This document shows, in pieces, positions 8,010 to 20,231 of a stretch of DNA of 64,000 nt. Both the position numbers and the translations under genes were made by a program. The stretch is from an uncultured Fidelibacterota bacterium (GTDB lineage Bacteria; Fidelibacterota; Marinisomatia; Marinisomatales; TCS55). The stretch covers positions 62,001-126,000 of the forward strand of contig CACMQQ010000002.1 of NCBI GenBank assembly GCA_902615915.1, read 5' to 3'. Every line of letters begins with the position of its first letter. Position 1 is the stretch's first letter. The notes under the pieces are model-generated. The model searched no databases. It saw only the letters and a list, made by a program, of their open reading frames with translations, and was not told the origin of the DNA.

Positions 8010-8757
8010 TGTAAGTAATCTTTATTTCGCGGTTAAAATAGTCTACTTTCTTTTTATCAAACATCAAATTATTGAAATCTATTTCAATGTGAAGCCTTTC
8101 AACAAATGTCCATCTTACGCCAGCATTTAAATAGCCTCCTCTAGATATAGCTATATTTTTTGATGTCATATTATTTTCATTCAAAGCGGCATTATATTCA
8201 AACATCATTGATAATTCTGGGTTGAACTCTATATCAAAACCCATAAAAAAATTAACATCTTTATCATTGTCATTAGTTTCTACAAAGTTATAATTAGATC
8301 CAAAATGCCAGCCTAAATTTCCTAATGGGGTTACCCAATTTTTGCTACCCACAGCAAAAAGTCCTAGTGCTTTAGTATCATATCTCATCAAAGAATCATC
8401 TGGGTTAAATTTCCCAAGGCCTTGCGTATCAATGCCTATGGATATGCCAGGAGAATTTTCGGACTCATCAATTAATAAGTATTTTAAATTTGTTTCAGGC
8501 TTTGGATACCAAATTAAACTATCATCTCCAATCAAATTTGCAGAACCGTATGATATTCCCAATTGAAATCTATCAGTAAGCCCAACGCTTATCAAACTTG
8601 TCAGGCCGCCAAATTTTTGTATTCTCATTTCAAGTGCAAAACTTCCTCTTTGTAGTGTACCTGCAGTAGGTAGAGTAATAAGGCTACTAGGGGGCGGATA
8701 GGATTGTGCATTTAACACAAATGATAAAAAAAGGAAATAGTATTTAATTCGCTTCAT
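7996..8757 (-). CDS. Predicted outer-membrane beta-barrel protein
   Basis: 253 residues with a cleavable signal (MKRIKYYFLFLSFVLNAQS). Alternating beta strands rich in Gly and aromatics follow (FALEMRIQKFGG, LISVGLTDRFQLGISYG, LNAGVRWTFVERLHIEIDFNN), and the last residue is Phe, as expected of a BAM substrate. I know no named family for it; it resembles hypothetical barrel proteins of the YjbH type. It overlaps the downstream TPR-like gene by 14 nt, suggesting the two act together at the outer membrane. A perfect 18-bp palindrome lies 11 nt upstream of its ATG. Confidence 0.6.
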   Translation of the reverse strand: MKRIKYYFLFLSFVLNAQSYPPPSSLITLPTAGTLQRGSFALEMRIQKFGGLTSLISVGLTDRFQLGISYGSANLIGDDSLIWYPKPETNLKYLLIDESENSPGISIGIDTQGLGKFNPDDSLMRYDTKALGLFAVGSKNWVTPLGNLGWHFGSNYNFVETNDNDKDVNFFMGFDIEFNPELSMMFEYNAALNENNMTSKNIAISRGGYLNAGVRWTFVERLHIEIDFNNLMFDKKKVDYFNREIKITYIEYF

Positions 8758-8767
8758 TGTGAATATT

Positions 8768-8785
8768 TTAATTTACGTAAATTAA
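8768..8785. repeat. 18-bp perfect palindrome upstream of outer-membrane protein gene
   Basis: TTAATTTAC followed directly by its reverse complement GTAAATTAA, in the 62-nt gap between the 326-residue-frame gene and the outer-membrane protein gene, ending 11 nt before the latter's ATG. It could be a dyad operator for a dimeric regulator. With no loop it would make a poor RNA hairpin. Chance occurrence is reduced by the ACGT core but not excluded in AT-rich DNA. Confidence 0.4.
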
Positions 8786-8819
8786 TTTAGTATTGCTGTA
8801 AAAGTGAAACAAGCGCCCT

Positions 8820-12253
<3,434 letters not shown>

Positions 12254-12313
12254 ACTTAATATAGAACTTGAGCCAAAGGAATGCTCATAATCAAGCTTAA
12301 AGGAGATGTTATA

Positions 12314-15300
12314 TTACCAATCAAACCCTATAGAAATATACCACTGAGGTTTTGAGAATCCCGATTCAGTCCAATCATAGGCAGCTTCAATTCTCCATGG
12401 AAGTATTATGGGTAATTTAATTCCATATCCAATAGACCTAACCCAGGGACTGAAGTTGTTTGAAACATCCCCGTACTTATTTCTTAATGCTCTGATATCT
12501 GTGAATTCTTTAGGATCATCCCACGCAGCTCCAACATCAACAAAGATGTGACCTAAAATATTACCTAACACTAAGGGTCCTGTTACAAGATATTTTATCA
12601 GCGGGAATCTATATTCAAAATTCATTAATAGAACGTTGGTACCATATCTTTCACCATATCGAGCTCCTCTCATTGGCCAAACTAGCTCTGATAGATATAA
12701 ATCTTGCAGTAGGGATTCATTGTTGCTATCAAGAAATCCATATCTTGATCTTGAGCCATCTTCTATGCCATCAGTCGTTCCGCTACCTGCCATCCAATTT
12801 TGCATACCACCTAAAAAGAAGCGCGATGGATTTCTTCCAGTACTGGAGCCAAAATACAACCTGCCAGCCAAGGAATTATCTCTATTTATCATTTGATATT
12901 TACGCATATCAAGTTTGAAACTTTGAAAGGATATTCCAGCTTCACCGACAGCAGGACTTATTTCAATGGTAGCGTTTTGACGGAAACCGTCTATTGGCCC
13001 AAGAAAACCGTTTACTGAATTGTCAAATACGTATCCTATTGCAGGTCGTAAAGCTGTTAAGCCATCATTGTCCAATACGTTCACTTGATTAATATAGGGA
13101 TCTACGACAGTGAGCTTTCTTTCTAAATTGCGAAATTCTATACCCGCATCAAGCCTATTGAATCTGTTAAAGGGCCTTGAAGCGACGAATGCCAAACCAT
13201 AATCTCTTGAATTTATCATATAATCAATAGGGTAGCCTTGAGAACTGAACCCATAACCGGCAAAGAAATTTTGAGCCTGATGAATAAAAGCTAACTGGTA
13301 ATCAGTTCTTTCCTTTAGATATTGATAGCTAAATCCAAAGTCATTATTGTAAGATAATTGTGATTCCATAAATAATTGGATGTTATGATCACCCATCAAA
13401 TCGCTGAATTGAAATGTTAAATAACCCTGTGGGCCAAACAAAGTATTATAGCCAACATCATAATCAGCAATATCTAGAGAAAATCGCGTTAGATAAGATT
13501 GTGGTATATATTCACCATTATCATTTTTTAGTTGCACGTTTGACTTTAAAAAAGATGGCTGTTCGTAATCATCTTGGGATTTTTGATCATTAAGATACTG
13601 ATATTCCCATGCAAATATATAATCTGAGTAATCAGTTGTATTGGACTCAACTCCTCTATATTTGTCTTCTCTCAAATCAACAATATCTTCTTTTAGGTCA
13701 CTTTTGATGTTTTTTATGTAGATAGTTGGCTCAATTGTTTGTTCTTTCATTTGAAGTGGGTTATTGAGACTATAAACATCCCAACCCCACCCTGAATATC
13801 CTGAAAAAATCATCATTGCATCATCATTTGTCAAACTCAATCCTTTCAGGCCTGTTATAAAATTTGTTACCGGGTAAGCATTGCCAGAGTCAAGATCATG
13901 CTTAAAGATGTTCCAAGTTCCATTATAGTCAGACGTATAAAAAATCACATTCTCAGTATTTGCATAGACTGGATAATTTTTATTGGAACTTGAGTTAGTT
14001 ATTTTTTCAACAACCTTTGTATTGATATCAATGGAATATATATTATTTTGCTCAAAATTATGATCAATCATATCTACTGCTGTTGTGGGAACTCTATCTA
14101 TTTTTGTTCCTCTGTCAGAAACAAATAATAACTTTGAACTTGATGGGTGCCATGATGGCTCAGAATCAGAAAAGATATCGCTTGTAAGATTAACAATTTC
14201 ATTTGTGTTAAGGTCTATGGTATAGATGTCGCTTGCGCTATTTTTATTGCCCACAAAAGCCAATCTCATTCCATCTGGTGACCACTTTGGAGTAAAAACG
14301 CCTTCCAGATCGAATGGTATTTTCTTAGAATCGCCATTTCTAGTATTTATAATATGAAAAGCATCCTTAGAACCAGCTTTAGCAGCAATAACTATTTTTC
14401 TACCGTCTGGTGACCAAGAAACTCCTGGTTGCAATAGTTTTAGTTCTTCGAATTCTATTGATCGATTGCCCTTAACAGCTCTTTTGACTTTTTTCCCTGA
14501 CACAGCATCAATAATATCAATGTCTATGTACCCCATATTATCTTTAAAGTAAACAATCTGACTTCCATCTGGAGAAATAGCAGGCGCTATATTATAAAAG
14601 TTATTAGATTTTTTGTGATCGGTTAAAGGTTTTGCAACATCATCAATTGCATCCCTTCCCGCAATATCAGGAAAGTATTCTTTTTTGATATATTTCTGCC
14701 ATTGCTCATTGAGCTCTTCATAGTCCATTCCAAGAGCCTCTTCGAAGCCTTTTTCTGCATTCTGATATCTTTTCATTGCTTGTAGAATTTCCGCTATTTT
14801 TTCTCTTCCGTATTTTTTAGCAATGAATCTCCAAACAGATTGACCTCCACGGTAAGCAAGTATGGATTGAAGTTCGCTAATAGATGGTATTCTTTCATTT
14901 ATAGCAAGATCTCTTATTATCATATCAACTTCGGTGTCCCAATTTGATGATAAAAATTCAGCAAGACCTTCATTGGCCCACAAAGGGATTGATAATTGAG
15001 TCCGACTTCTAACGATATTTTGTATTCTTCCTCCATAAACCATATCGTTTATCATAGCATGCACTAATTCATGATGAAGCGTATTTCTAAATTCTTGGTA
15101 ATCTCCTTCAAATGGCATGACAACTCTATTTTTATAAAGCTCCGTTACTCCTAATATTCCTTCCTGCATGTAAACGCTTACTACATTATTTTGCTGAAAT
15201 TCATTGTGAGAATTATAGATTATAATTGAGACGGGTTTTTTTAATTGCCATCTTAGATGTTTTGAGATTTGTTCGTACGATTTGATTGACTCTTCCATAG

Positions 15301-15472
15301 TATAGGTGGCTAATTCAATTTGATCACCATAATAATAGACGGCGAAGTTATAATCCGGGTTCGCAATATAGTTCCATTCAAAGTCGCGGTATTGTACTTT
15401 GTTCTGTCCAAAAGCTTGAGCTTGTATTGACGAAGAGAGGGCAAATAGTGTATATAGTATATATTTAGTCAT
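12314..15472 (-). CDS. Outer-membrane protein: zinc-protease + TolB-like propeller + BamA-like barrel
   Basis: 1052 residues with a signal peptide (YTLFALSSSIQAQA). Residues 30-270 look like a peptidase MA-like gluzincin: HELVH at 134-138 and the third ligand Glu168 in WANEGLAEFLS. Residues 290-600 carry PD40/WD40-like repeats (AISPDGSQIVYF, SWSPDGRKIVIAA, KWSPDGMRLAFVG, SWHPSSSKLLFVSD) forming a TolB-type propeller. From about 680 to the end it is a beta-barrel with Omp85/surface-antigen features, ending in YISIGFDW. The architecture suggests a surface or periplasmic metalloprotease tethered by its own barrel, or an assembly factor. Function is inferred. It starts a minus-strand run and is divergent from the lpxH-like gene. 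Confidence 0.8.
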   Translation of the reverse strand: MTKYILYTLFALSSSIQAQAFGQNKVQYRDFEWNYIANPDYNFAVYYYGDQIELATYTMEESIKSYEQISKHLRWQLKKPVSIIIYNSHNEFQQNNVVSVYMQEGILGVTELYKNRVVMPFEGDYQEFRNTLHHELVHAMINDMVYGGRIQNIVRSRTQLSIPLWANEGLAEFLSSNWDTEVDMIIRDLAINERIPSISELQSILAYRGGQSVWRFIAKKYGREKIAEILQAMKRYQNAEKGFEEALGMDYEELNEQWQKYIKKEYFPDIAGRDAIDDVAKPLTDHKKSNNFYNIAPAISPDGSQIVYFKDNMGYIDIDIIDAVSGKKVKRAVKGNRSIEFEELKLLQPGVSWSPDGRKIVIAAKAGSKDAFHIINTRNGDSKKIPFDLEGVFTPKWSPDGMRLAFVGNKNSASDIYTIDLNTNEIVNLTSDIFSDSEPSWHPSSSKLLFVSDRGTKIDRVPTTAVDMIDHNFEQNNIYSIDINTKVVEKITNSSSNKNYPVYANTENVIFYTSDYNGTWNIFKHDLDSGNAYPVTNFITGLKGLSLTNDDAMMIFSGYSGWGWDVYSLNNPLQMKEQTIEPTIYIKNIKSDLKEDIVDLREDKYRGVESNTTDYSDYIFAWEYQYLNDQKSQDDYEQPSFLKSNVQLKNDNGEYIPQSYLTRFSLDIADYDVGYNTLFGPQGYLTFQFSDLMGDHNIQLFMESQLSYNNDFGFSYQYLKERTDYQLAFIHQAQNFFAGYGFSSQGYPIDYMINSRDYGLAFVASRPFNRFNRLDAGIEFRNLERKLTVVDPYINQVNVLDNDGLTALRPAIGYVFDNSVNGFLGPIDGFRQNATIEISPAVGEAGISFQSFKLDMRKYQMINRDNSLAGRLYFGSSTGRNPSRFFLGGMQNWMAGSGTTDGIEDGSRSRYGFLDSNNESLLQDLYLSELVWPMRGARYGERYGTNVLLMNFEYRFPLIKYLVTGPLVLGNILGHIFVDVGAAWDDPKEFTDIRALRNKYGDVSNNFSPWVRSIGYGIKLPIILPWRIEAAYDWTESGFSKPQWYISIGFDW

Positions 15473-15598
15473 ATTATAATATATATCAATATATGACTTT
15501 TGTTCCTAAAATTCTGTTATTATAAACTATTGAAATTGAATAAAAGATATATCTTTCTAGATTGACTAGCCTACTAAATATCCTTTATTTTACACACT

Positions 15599-16336
15599 AT
15601 GGATTTACCAATCTATTTTATATCGGACATACATTTGTCTTTAAACCTAACAGATAGGGAAAAACAAAGACAAAAAAAACTTTTTGATTTTTTTAACGAA
15701 ATAAAAAATACAGGTGGTACACTTGTCATAAATGGGGATTTGTTTGATTTTTATTTTGAGTATAAAAACGTTATACCAAAGGTTTTTTTTAAATTCTATC
15801 ATGAACTAATGAAGGTCAGAGAATCAGGAATTGAAGTACATTATGTTTTAGGCAATCATGATTTTTGGGTAAAAGATTTCATAACTGAACAATTATTTGA
15901 TAAAACATATTTTTCTGATACCTCTTTTGAAGTTAATAATACAAAAATTTATGTCACACACGGAGATGGCTATCTTTCATGGGACAGAGGATACAGAGCA
16001 TTAAGAAAAATTATAAGATCAAAGCTGTTTATAAATCTATACGGTATGCTTCATCCTAGGATAGGATATGCCATAGGTAATTTTGTATCTAAAAAAGGTG
16101 GAAACTATTTACATTCAGCTGAGCGAAACAAAAAAATATCTGATGAGATGTCTATACACGCTAAGAAAAAGATAGATCAAGGATTTGATTACTTTATCTC
16201 TGGTCATTATCATCAAGCAGAAGATAGAAAATTAAACGATGGAAATATGATAATATTGGGAGATTGGCTTAGTTTTTTTACCTATGCTAAGTATGATGGA
16301 AGCGAAATAAAGCTACACAAATGGAAAGAAATTTGA
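15599..16336 (+). CDS. lpxH: LpxH-like UDP-2,3-diacylglucosamine diphosphatase
   Basis: Calcineurin-fold phosphoesterase that makes lipid X in lipid A synthesis, at the inner-membrane face. 245 residues. Metal-ligand motifs are SDIHLS (Asp10, His12), NGDLFDF (Asp47), LGNHDFW, VTHGDG and SGHYHQAE, in the usual order. Close relatives are simply annotated as metallophosphoesterases, so the LpxH substrate is likely but not proven. No Shine-Dalgarno is visible; the start is preceded by ATTTTACA 4 nt upstream, a motif also seen before the gene at 51670. It overlaps the next gene by 16 nt. Confidence 0.8.
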   Translation: MDLPIYFISDIHLSLNLTDREKQRQKKLFDFFNEIKNTGGTLVINGDLFDFYFEYKNVIPKVFFKFYHELMKVRESGIEVHYVLGNHDFWVKDFITEQLFDKTYFSDTSFEVNNTKIYVTHGDGYLSWDRGYRALRKIIRSKLFINLYGMLHPRIGYAIGNFVSKKGGNYLHSAERNKKISDEMSIHAKKKIDQGFDYFISGHYHQAEDRKLNDGNMIILGDWLSFFTYAKYDGSEIKLHKWKEI

Positions 16337-17472
16337 AATATAAAAATCAATTAATAATTCTAACTATTTTCTCATTATTTTTTAGTAGCTGCTCAACAAT
16401 ACAACGTTTTTTACCAAATAGAAAAAGTTCAAGCGATGAAATTTCCTATGAACTTATTGAAAATTTAAGTTTGTCATTTTCAGAAGGTAAATTACAAGCA
16501 CTAGAGGAAATGATAGCAATTTACAATGATTCAAATCAACCATTTGATGTTAGAATGGCTGCAGGTAGGGCTTTAGCAGCTACTCAACATCCAACTGCAT
16601 TGAACGCTTTGTCTATAACCGTTGGAGAGGCTGCTGCATTAAACGTCACATTTATGATAGCATCAATAGAACTTTTAGCTCAATTTAGGGATGATCCAAG
16701 GGCAGCAGATGCTATGGTAGCTGCAATGAATCGAGTTGAAGAAAAAACTAATACTTTGCAAATGGCTTTAGTTCAAAATTTGAACAAAGTACGAACGAAG
16801 GACCAAGTATTGGCCCTGCTAGATCTTTACGAAGTTAGTAAAAGTAATTTTAACAGAACTGAAAAATTGCTAACTGAAACTTTGGGTGCACTTGGCACTG
16901 ATGAAGTTGTTCCAATTCTAACTGAAATTTCGAGAAATCCATCTGTAAGAATTGGCATTAGAAATAGGGCTCTAGAAATTCTTGGTAAAAAAGACCCTTC
17001 CCAAGTTGCAGGAGCTTTTGCAGAGCTTTTGGGTGACCCTGAAACAAATTTAGAGGTCAGAGATTTTGCACTTGACACAATGAAGGGCGTTAAAGAAGAA
17101 AATTTAATACTTGCCCTGCTTCAGACCTACCGCACCGGCAAGGATCAATATTACAATATTTTGAACACCCTTTTAGAAGCACTGGGTGAATTTGATGATC
17201 CCGATATCAGAAGAGCAGTATTAGAGGTGGGGATGAATGACGACTATCCTATGGAGATCAGAGAAAAAGCAATATCAAAATTACCTGATATTGGAGATGA
17301 TAGAGTCATACCTTCCATTATGCCTATACTTTCAGATCATAATCAATTCAAATTACATGATGCTGTGATTCAAACTGTTAAAAACTTTGGTGCATATAAG
17401 AATTATGAACAAGAAATCAAAAAGCGCACCTTTGAAGCTCATCAAAAATCTGAATCAGAGAAAAATGACTAA
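16321..17472 (+). CDS. HEAT-repeat lipoprotein
   Basis: 383-residue predicted lipoprotein: hydrophobic N-terminus ending at a lipobox-like FSSC (Cys24). The rest is a solenoid of HEAT/PBS-lyase-type repeats with recurring units such as ALNALSITVGEAAALN, VVPILTEISRNPSVRIGIRNRALEIL and EFDDPDIRRAVLEVG. Such proteins are usually protein-binding scaffolds, and no catalytic motif is visible. It is coupled to the lpxH-like gene (16-nt overlap) and to the next gene (ATGA overlap), suggesting an envelope function. The specific role is unknown. Confidence 0.7.
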   Translation: MERNLKYKNQLIILTIFSLFFSSCSTIQRFLPNRKSSSDEISYELIENLSLSFSEGKLQALEEMIAIYNDSNQPFDVRMAAGRALAATQHPTALNALSITVGEAAALNVTFMIASIELLAQFRDDPRAADAMVAAMNRVEEKTNTLQMALVQNLNKVRTKDQVLALLDLYEVSKSNFNRTEKLLTETLGALGTDEVVPILTEISRNPSVRIGIRNRALEILGKKDPSQVAGAFAELLGDPETNLEVRDFALDTMKGVKEENLILALLQTYRTGKDQYYNILNTLLEALGEFDDPDIRRAVLEVGMNDDYPMEIREKAISKLPDIGDDRVIPSIMPILSDHNQFKLHDAVIQTVKNFGAYKNYEQEIKKRTFEAHQKSESEKND

Positions 17473-18304
17473 ACTGGCTATTTTACTTTTCAGTTTTTCT
17501 GTAATTAATTCACAAGAACAAAATGAAATAATTCAACAGGACAACACTCAAGAAGAGATAATAAATCCAATATCAGCAAGTGATAGCTTGCAGATTAAAG
17601 GTGTACCGGACTCTTTAGATCAAATTAAACCTCTTCCTGAAGTTAGAAAATTAGATACAGAGCTAAAAAAGCTAGAAACAGGCGAAGATTTCTTTGAGTT
17701 CAAAAGCAGTCTAGATATTTTAAAACAACAAGTAGATTCACTCAAAAAAGTTCTGTCTACTTATGAAGAAGGAAAAGGGGCCCTACCCAATCTTGATGAA
17801 GAATTATTAAACTTAATCAAAATACCTCAATTACGTCATCGAATAGAATTACAAAATGGAACTATTGTAAACGGAGAAATCATTGAGGAAAATGATCTAG
17901 GAATTATTATTCAAACTACTATTGGTCAACTTGCAATTGAAAAAGATAAAATAGTAAATATTAAAGAAGATCTTCCTCCAATGGCTAAAGTAGAATTAAT
18001 TGATGAACCATTCGTTGATGTGTACCCTAATAAAGAAGAAATTACAGGATCGATTAAAAACATTGGCACAAAAAGAGCTGATTTTGTAAGAGTGATTGCA
18101 AATTTATGGTCACCAGAAACTAATCTTATTAAACGTGATTCAGTATTTATAACTGGCAAAAATGTAAAGTATTATTCAGGTATTAAATCTGATGCGACTT
18201 TAGAGCCAGGATCATCAACAAAATTTAAAATAGTTTTAACTCTTGATGAAAAAAGTGATGTTGCCTATAGGACTTATGAAGTGAAATGGGAATCCTTTAA
18301 ATAA
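17465..18304 (+). CDS. Exported protein with coiled coil and FxLYD-like domain
   Basis: 279 residues from the ATG at 17465, chosen because it gives a signal peptide (LAILLFSFSVINSQ) and a 4-nt-type overlap with the upstream stop. A longer in-frame start at 17387 would bury the signal. After a coiled-coil stretch (about 80-125) comes a small beta unit (RIELQNGTIVNGEIIEEN). The C-terminal part resembles FxLYD domains (EITGSIKNIGTKRADFVRV, then VKYYSGIK and LEPGSSTKFKIVL). The role is unknown. It ends just before a hairpin shared with the kdsD 3' end. Confidence 0.65.
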   Translation: MTKLAILLFSFSVINSQEQNEIIQQDNTQEEIINPISASDSLQIKGVPDSLDQIKPLPEVRKLDTELKKLETGEDFFEFKSSLDILKQQVDSLKKVLSTYEEGKGALPNLDEELLNLIKIPQLRHRIELQNGTIVNGEIIEENDLGIIIQTTIGQLAIEKDKIVNIKEDLPPMAKVELIDEPFVDVYPNKEEITGSIKNIGTKRADFVRVIANLWSPETNLIKRDSVFITGKNVKYYSGIKSDATLEPGSSTKFKIVLTLDEKSDVAYRTYEVKWESFK

Positions 18305-18305
18305 T

Positions 18306-18341
18306 AAAAAAACTAGATAATTTTTTATAATAATCTAGTTT
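18306..18341 (-). terminator. Intrinsic terminator at the end of the kdsB-kdsD operon
   Basis: AAACTAGAT and ATCTAGTTT form a 9-bp stem. On the minus strand it is followed by a run of seven U residues (A-run 18306-18312). One arm lies inside the last kdsD codons and the stop codon is in the loop. On the plus strand the U-run is poor, so it mainly terminates minus-strand transcription, with at best weak action on the convergent plus-strand operon. Confidence 0.8.
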
Positions 18342-19302
18342 GATAAATGTCATGTAATCTTATAAGGCCTAAGCATTCACCGTTTTCTATGCTTACTACT
18401 GGCAGGACAGATATTTGAGATCGTCTATCTTCCATAAGTTTTAAAGCGTTATCAACGGATGAATTTGACGAAATTGAAACCGGATCAGTGGTCATAATTC
18501 TTTCAGCATCTAACAGATCTATATCTTCTCCTTCAGCAAGGCATCTCCTTAGGTCTCCATCAGTAATCAATCCAAATCCATCATTTTTACATTTTACAAT
18601 GGCAGCTCCGTTTGGTTTTTCAGTCATAGCAATTACAACTTTTCTCAACTTGTCTGTCGTATTAACAACTGCAACATTGCTAATGTGCTGCATAATGTTT
18701 TCAACAGTTAATAATAATCGTTTTCCCAAGCTTCCAGAAGGATGAAATCTTGCAAAATCATTTTTGTTAAATCCTTTAACGCTCATTAACACTCCAGCTA
18801 AAGCATCACCAATTGAAAGAGTCAAAGTTGTGCTGGATGTTGGGACAATGCCGAGAGGGTCTGCTTCGTTATCAACGGACGCATCTAATACAATATCTAA
18901 ATCGTTAATAATTGAAGAATTCATATTACCTACAATGCCAATTAAAGGAGATTCGAATTCTTTAAGAATAGGAATAAGTCTTAATATTTCTTCTGTAGAT
19001 CCACTTTTTGAAATAACTATTGTTGGGTCCCCAGCATCAAAAATTCCAAGATCTCCATGTAAAGCATCAACAGCATGCAAAAAGACAGCTTTTCTTCCCA
19101 CGCTACAAAAGGTTGCTGCAATTTTTTGTGCTATCAATCCAGATTTTCCCAACCCGCAAATCATAACTTTTCCATTATGATTATCTATTAGTCTAGCGGC
19201 ATCAACAATTGATTCACTTACTCTGTCAGCAGCCTGCAATAATTCGTTTGCTTCAGTTTTTAAAATTGAAGCTGCAATTATTTTTAAGTCTTGATTGGAC
19301 AT
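18325..19302 (-). CDS. kdsD: Arabinose-5-phosphate isomerase
   Basis: Converts ribulose-5-phosphate to arabinose-5-phosphate, the first step towards Kdo. 325 residues: an N-terminal SIS domain (VMICGLGKSGLIAQKIAATF, then LHGDLGIF and ISKSGSTEE) and two C-terminal CBS domains ending at RLHDIYQTRLL, the standard KdsD/GutQ architecture. It is the last gene of the minus-strand Kdo/LPS run; kdsA, kdsC and kdsB lie upstream in the same run. An intrinsic terminator overlaps its stop codon. It starts with ATG directly after the argF stop. Confidence 0.93.
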   Translation of the reverse strand: MSNQDLKIIAASILKTEANELLQAADRVSESIVDAARLIDNHNGKVMICGLGKSGLIAQKIAATFCSVGRKAVFLHAVDALHGDLGIFDAGDPTIVISKSGSTEEILRLIPILKEFESPLIGIVGNMNSSIINDLDIVLDASVDNEADPLGIVPTSSTTLTLSIGDALAGVLMSVKGFNKNDFARFHPSGSLGKRLLLTVENIMQHISNVAVVNTTDKLRKVVIAMTEKPNGAAIVKCKNDGFGLITDGDLRRCLAEGEDIDLLDAERIMTTDPVSISSNSSVDNALKLMEDRRSQISVLPVVSIENGECLGLIRLHDIYQTRLL

Positions 19303-20226
19303 TTACAATGAACCTTTGTCAAATAATTTTAACATGATAGCATTTTGTATATGCATTCTATTTTCAGCTTGTTGAAATACAATAGAATTTTTTGATTCCA
19401 TTACATTATCCGTTGTCTCCCTACCTCTCTCCGCTGGCAGACAATGCATAAATAAAGTGTCCTTATTTGTTTTTGACATCATAGCAGAATTGACTTGGTA
19501 TTCTAGGAATATTTTTTCTCTTGACTTAGATTCATTTTTTTGCCCCATGGAAGCCCAAACATCTGTATATATTATATCAGCTCCAATCACGCTTTCAGAA
19601 GGATTATGGCTTAATTCAAATGTAGATATGTTAGATGATTGTACTTTATACATCAGCTCATTATCGGGCTCGTAACCACTTGGACAAACACAAACAAAAT
19701 GCATTGGCAAAATAGATGCCATGGCAAGCCAAGAATTAACAATATTGTTTCCATCTCCTACATAGACAATTTTTAAGTTATCAAGGTGCTTCTTATTTTC
19801 AAAAATTGTAAAGATATCGCACATTATCTGACATGGATGGTTGAAATCCGTCAAACCATTAATAACAGGTACTGATGCATATTTTGCCAATTCTAACATA
19901 TGATCATGCTGAAATAGTCGTGCCATTATTAAATCATTGTAATTTGAAATTACGCGGGCTATATCTTTAACAGCTTCTCTTTTTCCTATGCCTATATCAT
20001 CAGGACCAAGATAGATTGCCTTACCGCCCATCCTGCTAAACCCAGTCTCAAAAGAGATTCTAGTCCTTGCAGAAGGTTTAGCAAAGATCATTGCTAGAGA
20101 ATATCCTTTGAAAGGAAGGAAATCATCACGATTATAAAATTTACTCTTTACATGTGAAGCAAGATCAATAGTTTCCATTATTTCATCTTTGGAAAGATCG
20201 CTTATATGGATGAAATCTTTTTTCAA
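19303..20226 (-). CDS. argF: Ornithine carbamoyltransferase
   Basis: Makes citrulline from ornithine and carbamoyl phosphate in arginine synthesis. 307 residues. The carbamoyl-phosphate loop reads SARTR where STRTR is usual. The other motifs are FNHPCQIMCDIFTI, DVWASMGQ, which marks ornithine and not aspartate carbamoyltransferase, and FMHCLPAERG near the end. It uses a TTG start 5 nt after the hflC stop, with no strong ribosome site visible. Its place between hflC and kdsD looks like simple operon packing with no pathway link. Confidence 0.93.
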   Translation of the reverse strand: MKKDFIHISDLSKDEIMETIDLASHVKSKFYNRDDFLPFKGYSLAMIFAKPSARTRISFETGFSRMGGKAIYLGPDDIGIGKREAVKDIARVISNYNDLIMARLFQHDHMLELAKYASVPVINGLTDFNHPCQIMCDIFTIFENKKHLDNLKIVYVGDGNNIVNSWLAMASILPMHFVCVCPSGYEPDNELMYKVQSSNISTFELSHNPSESVIGADIIYTDVWASMGQKNESKSREKIFLEYQVNSAMMSKTNKDTLFMHCLPAERGRETTDNVMESKNSIVFQQAENRMHIQNAIMLKLFDKGSL

Positions 20227-20231
20227 AGAAA

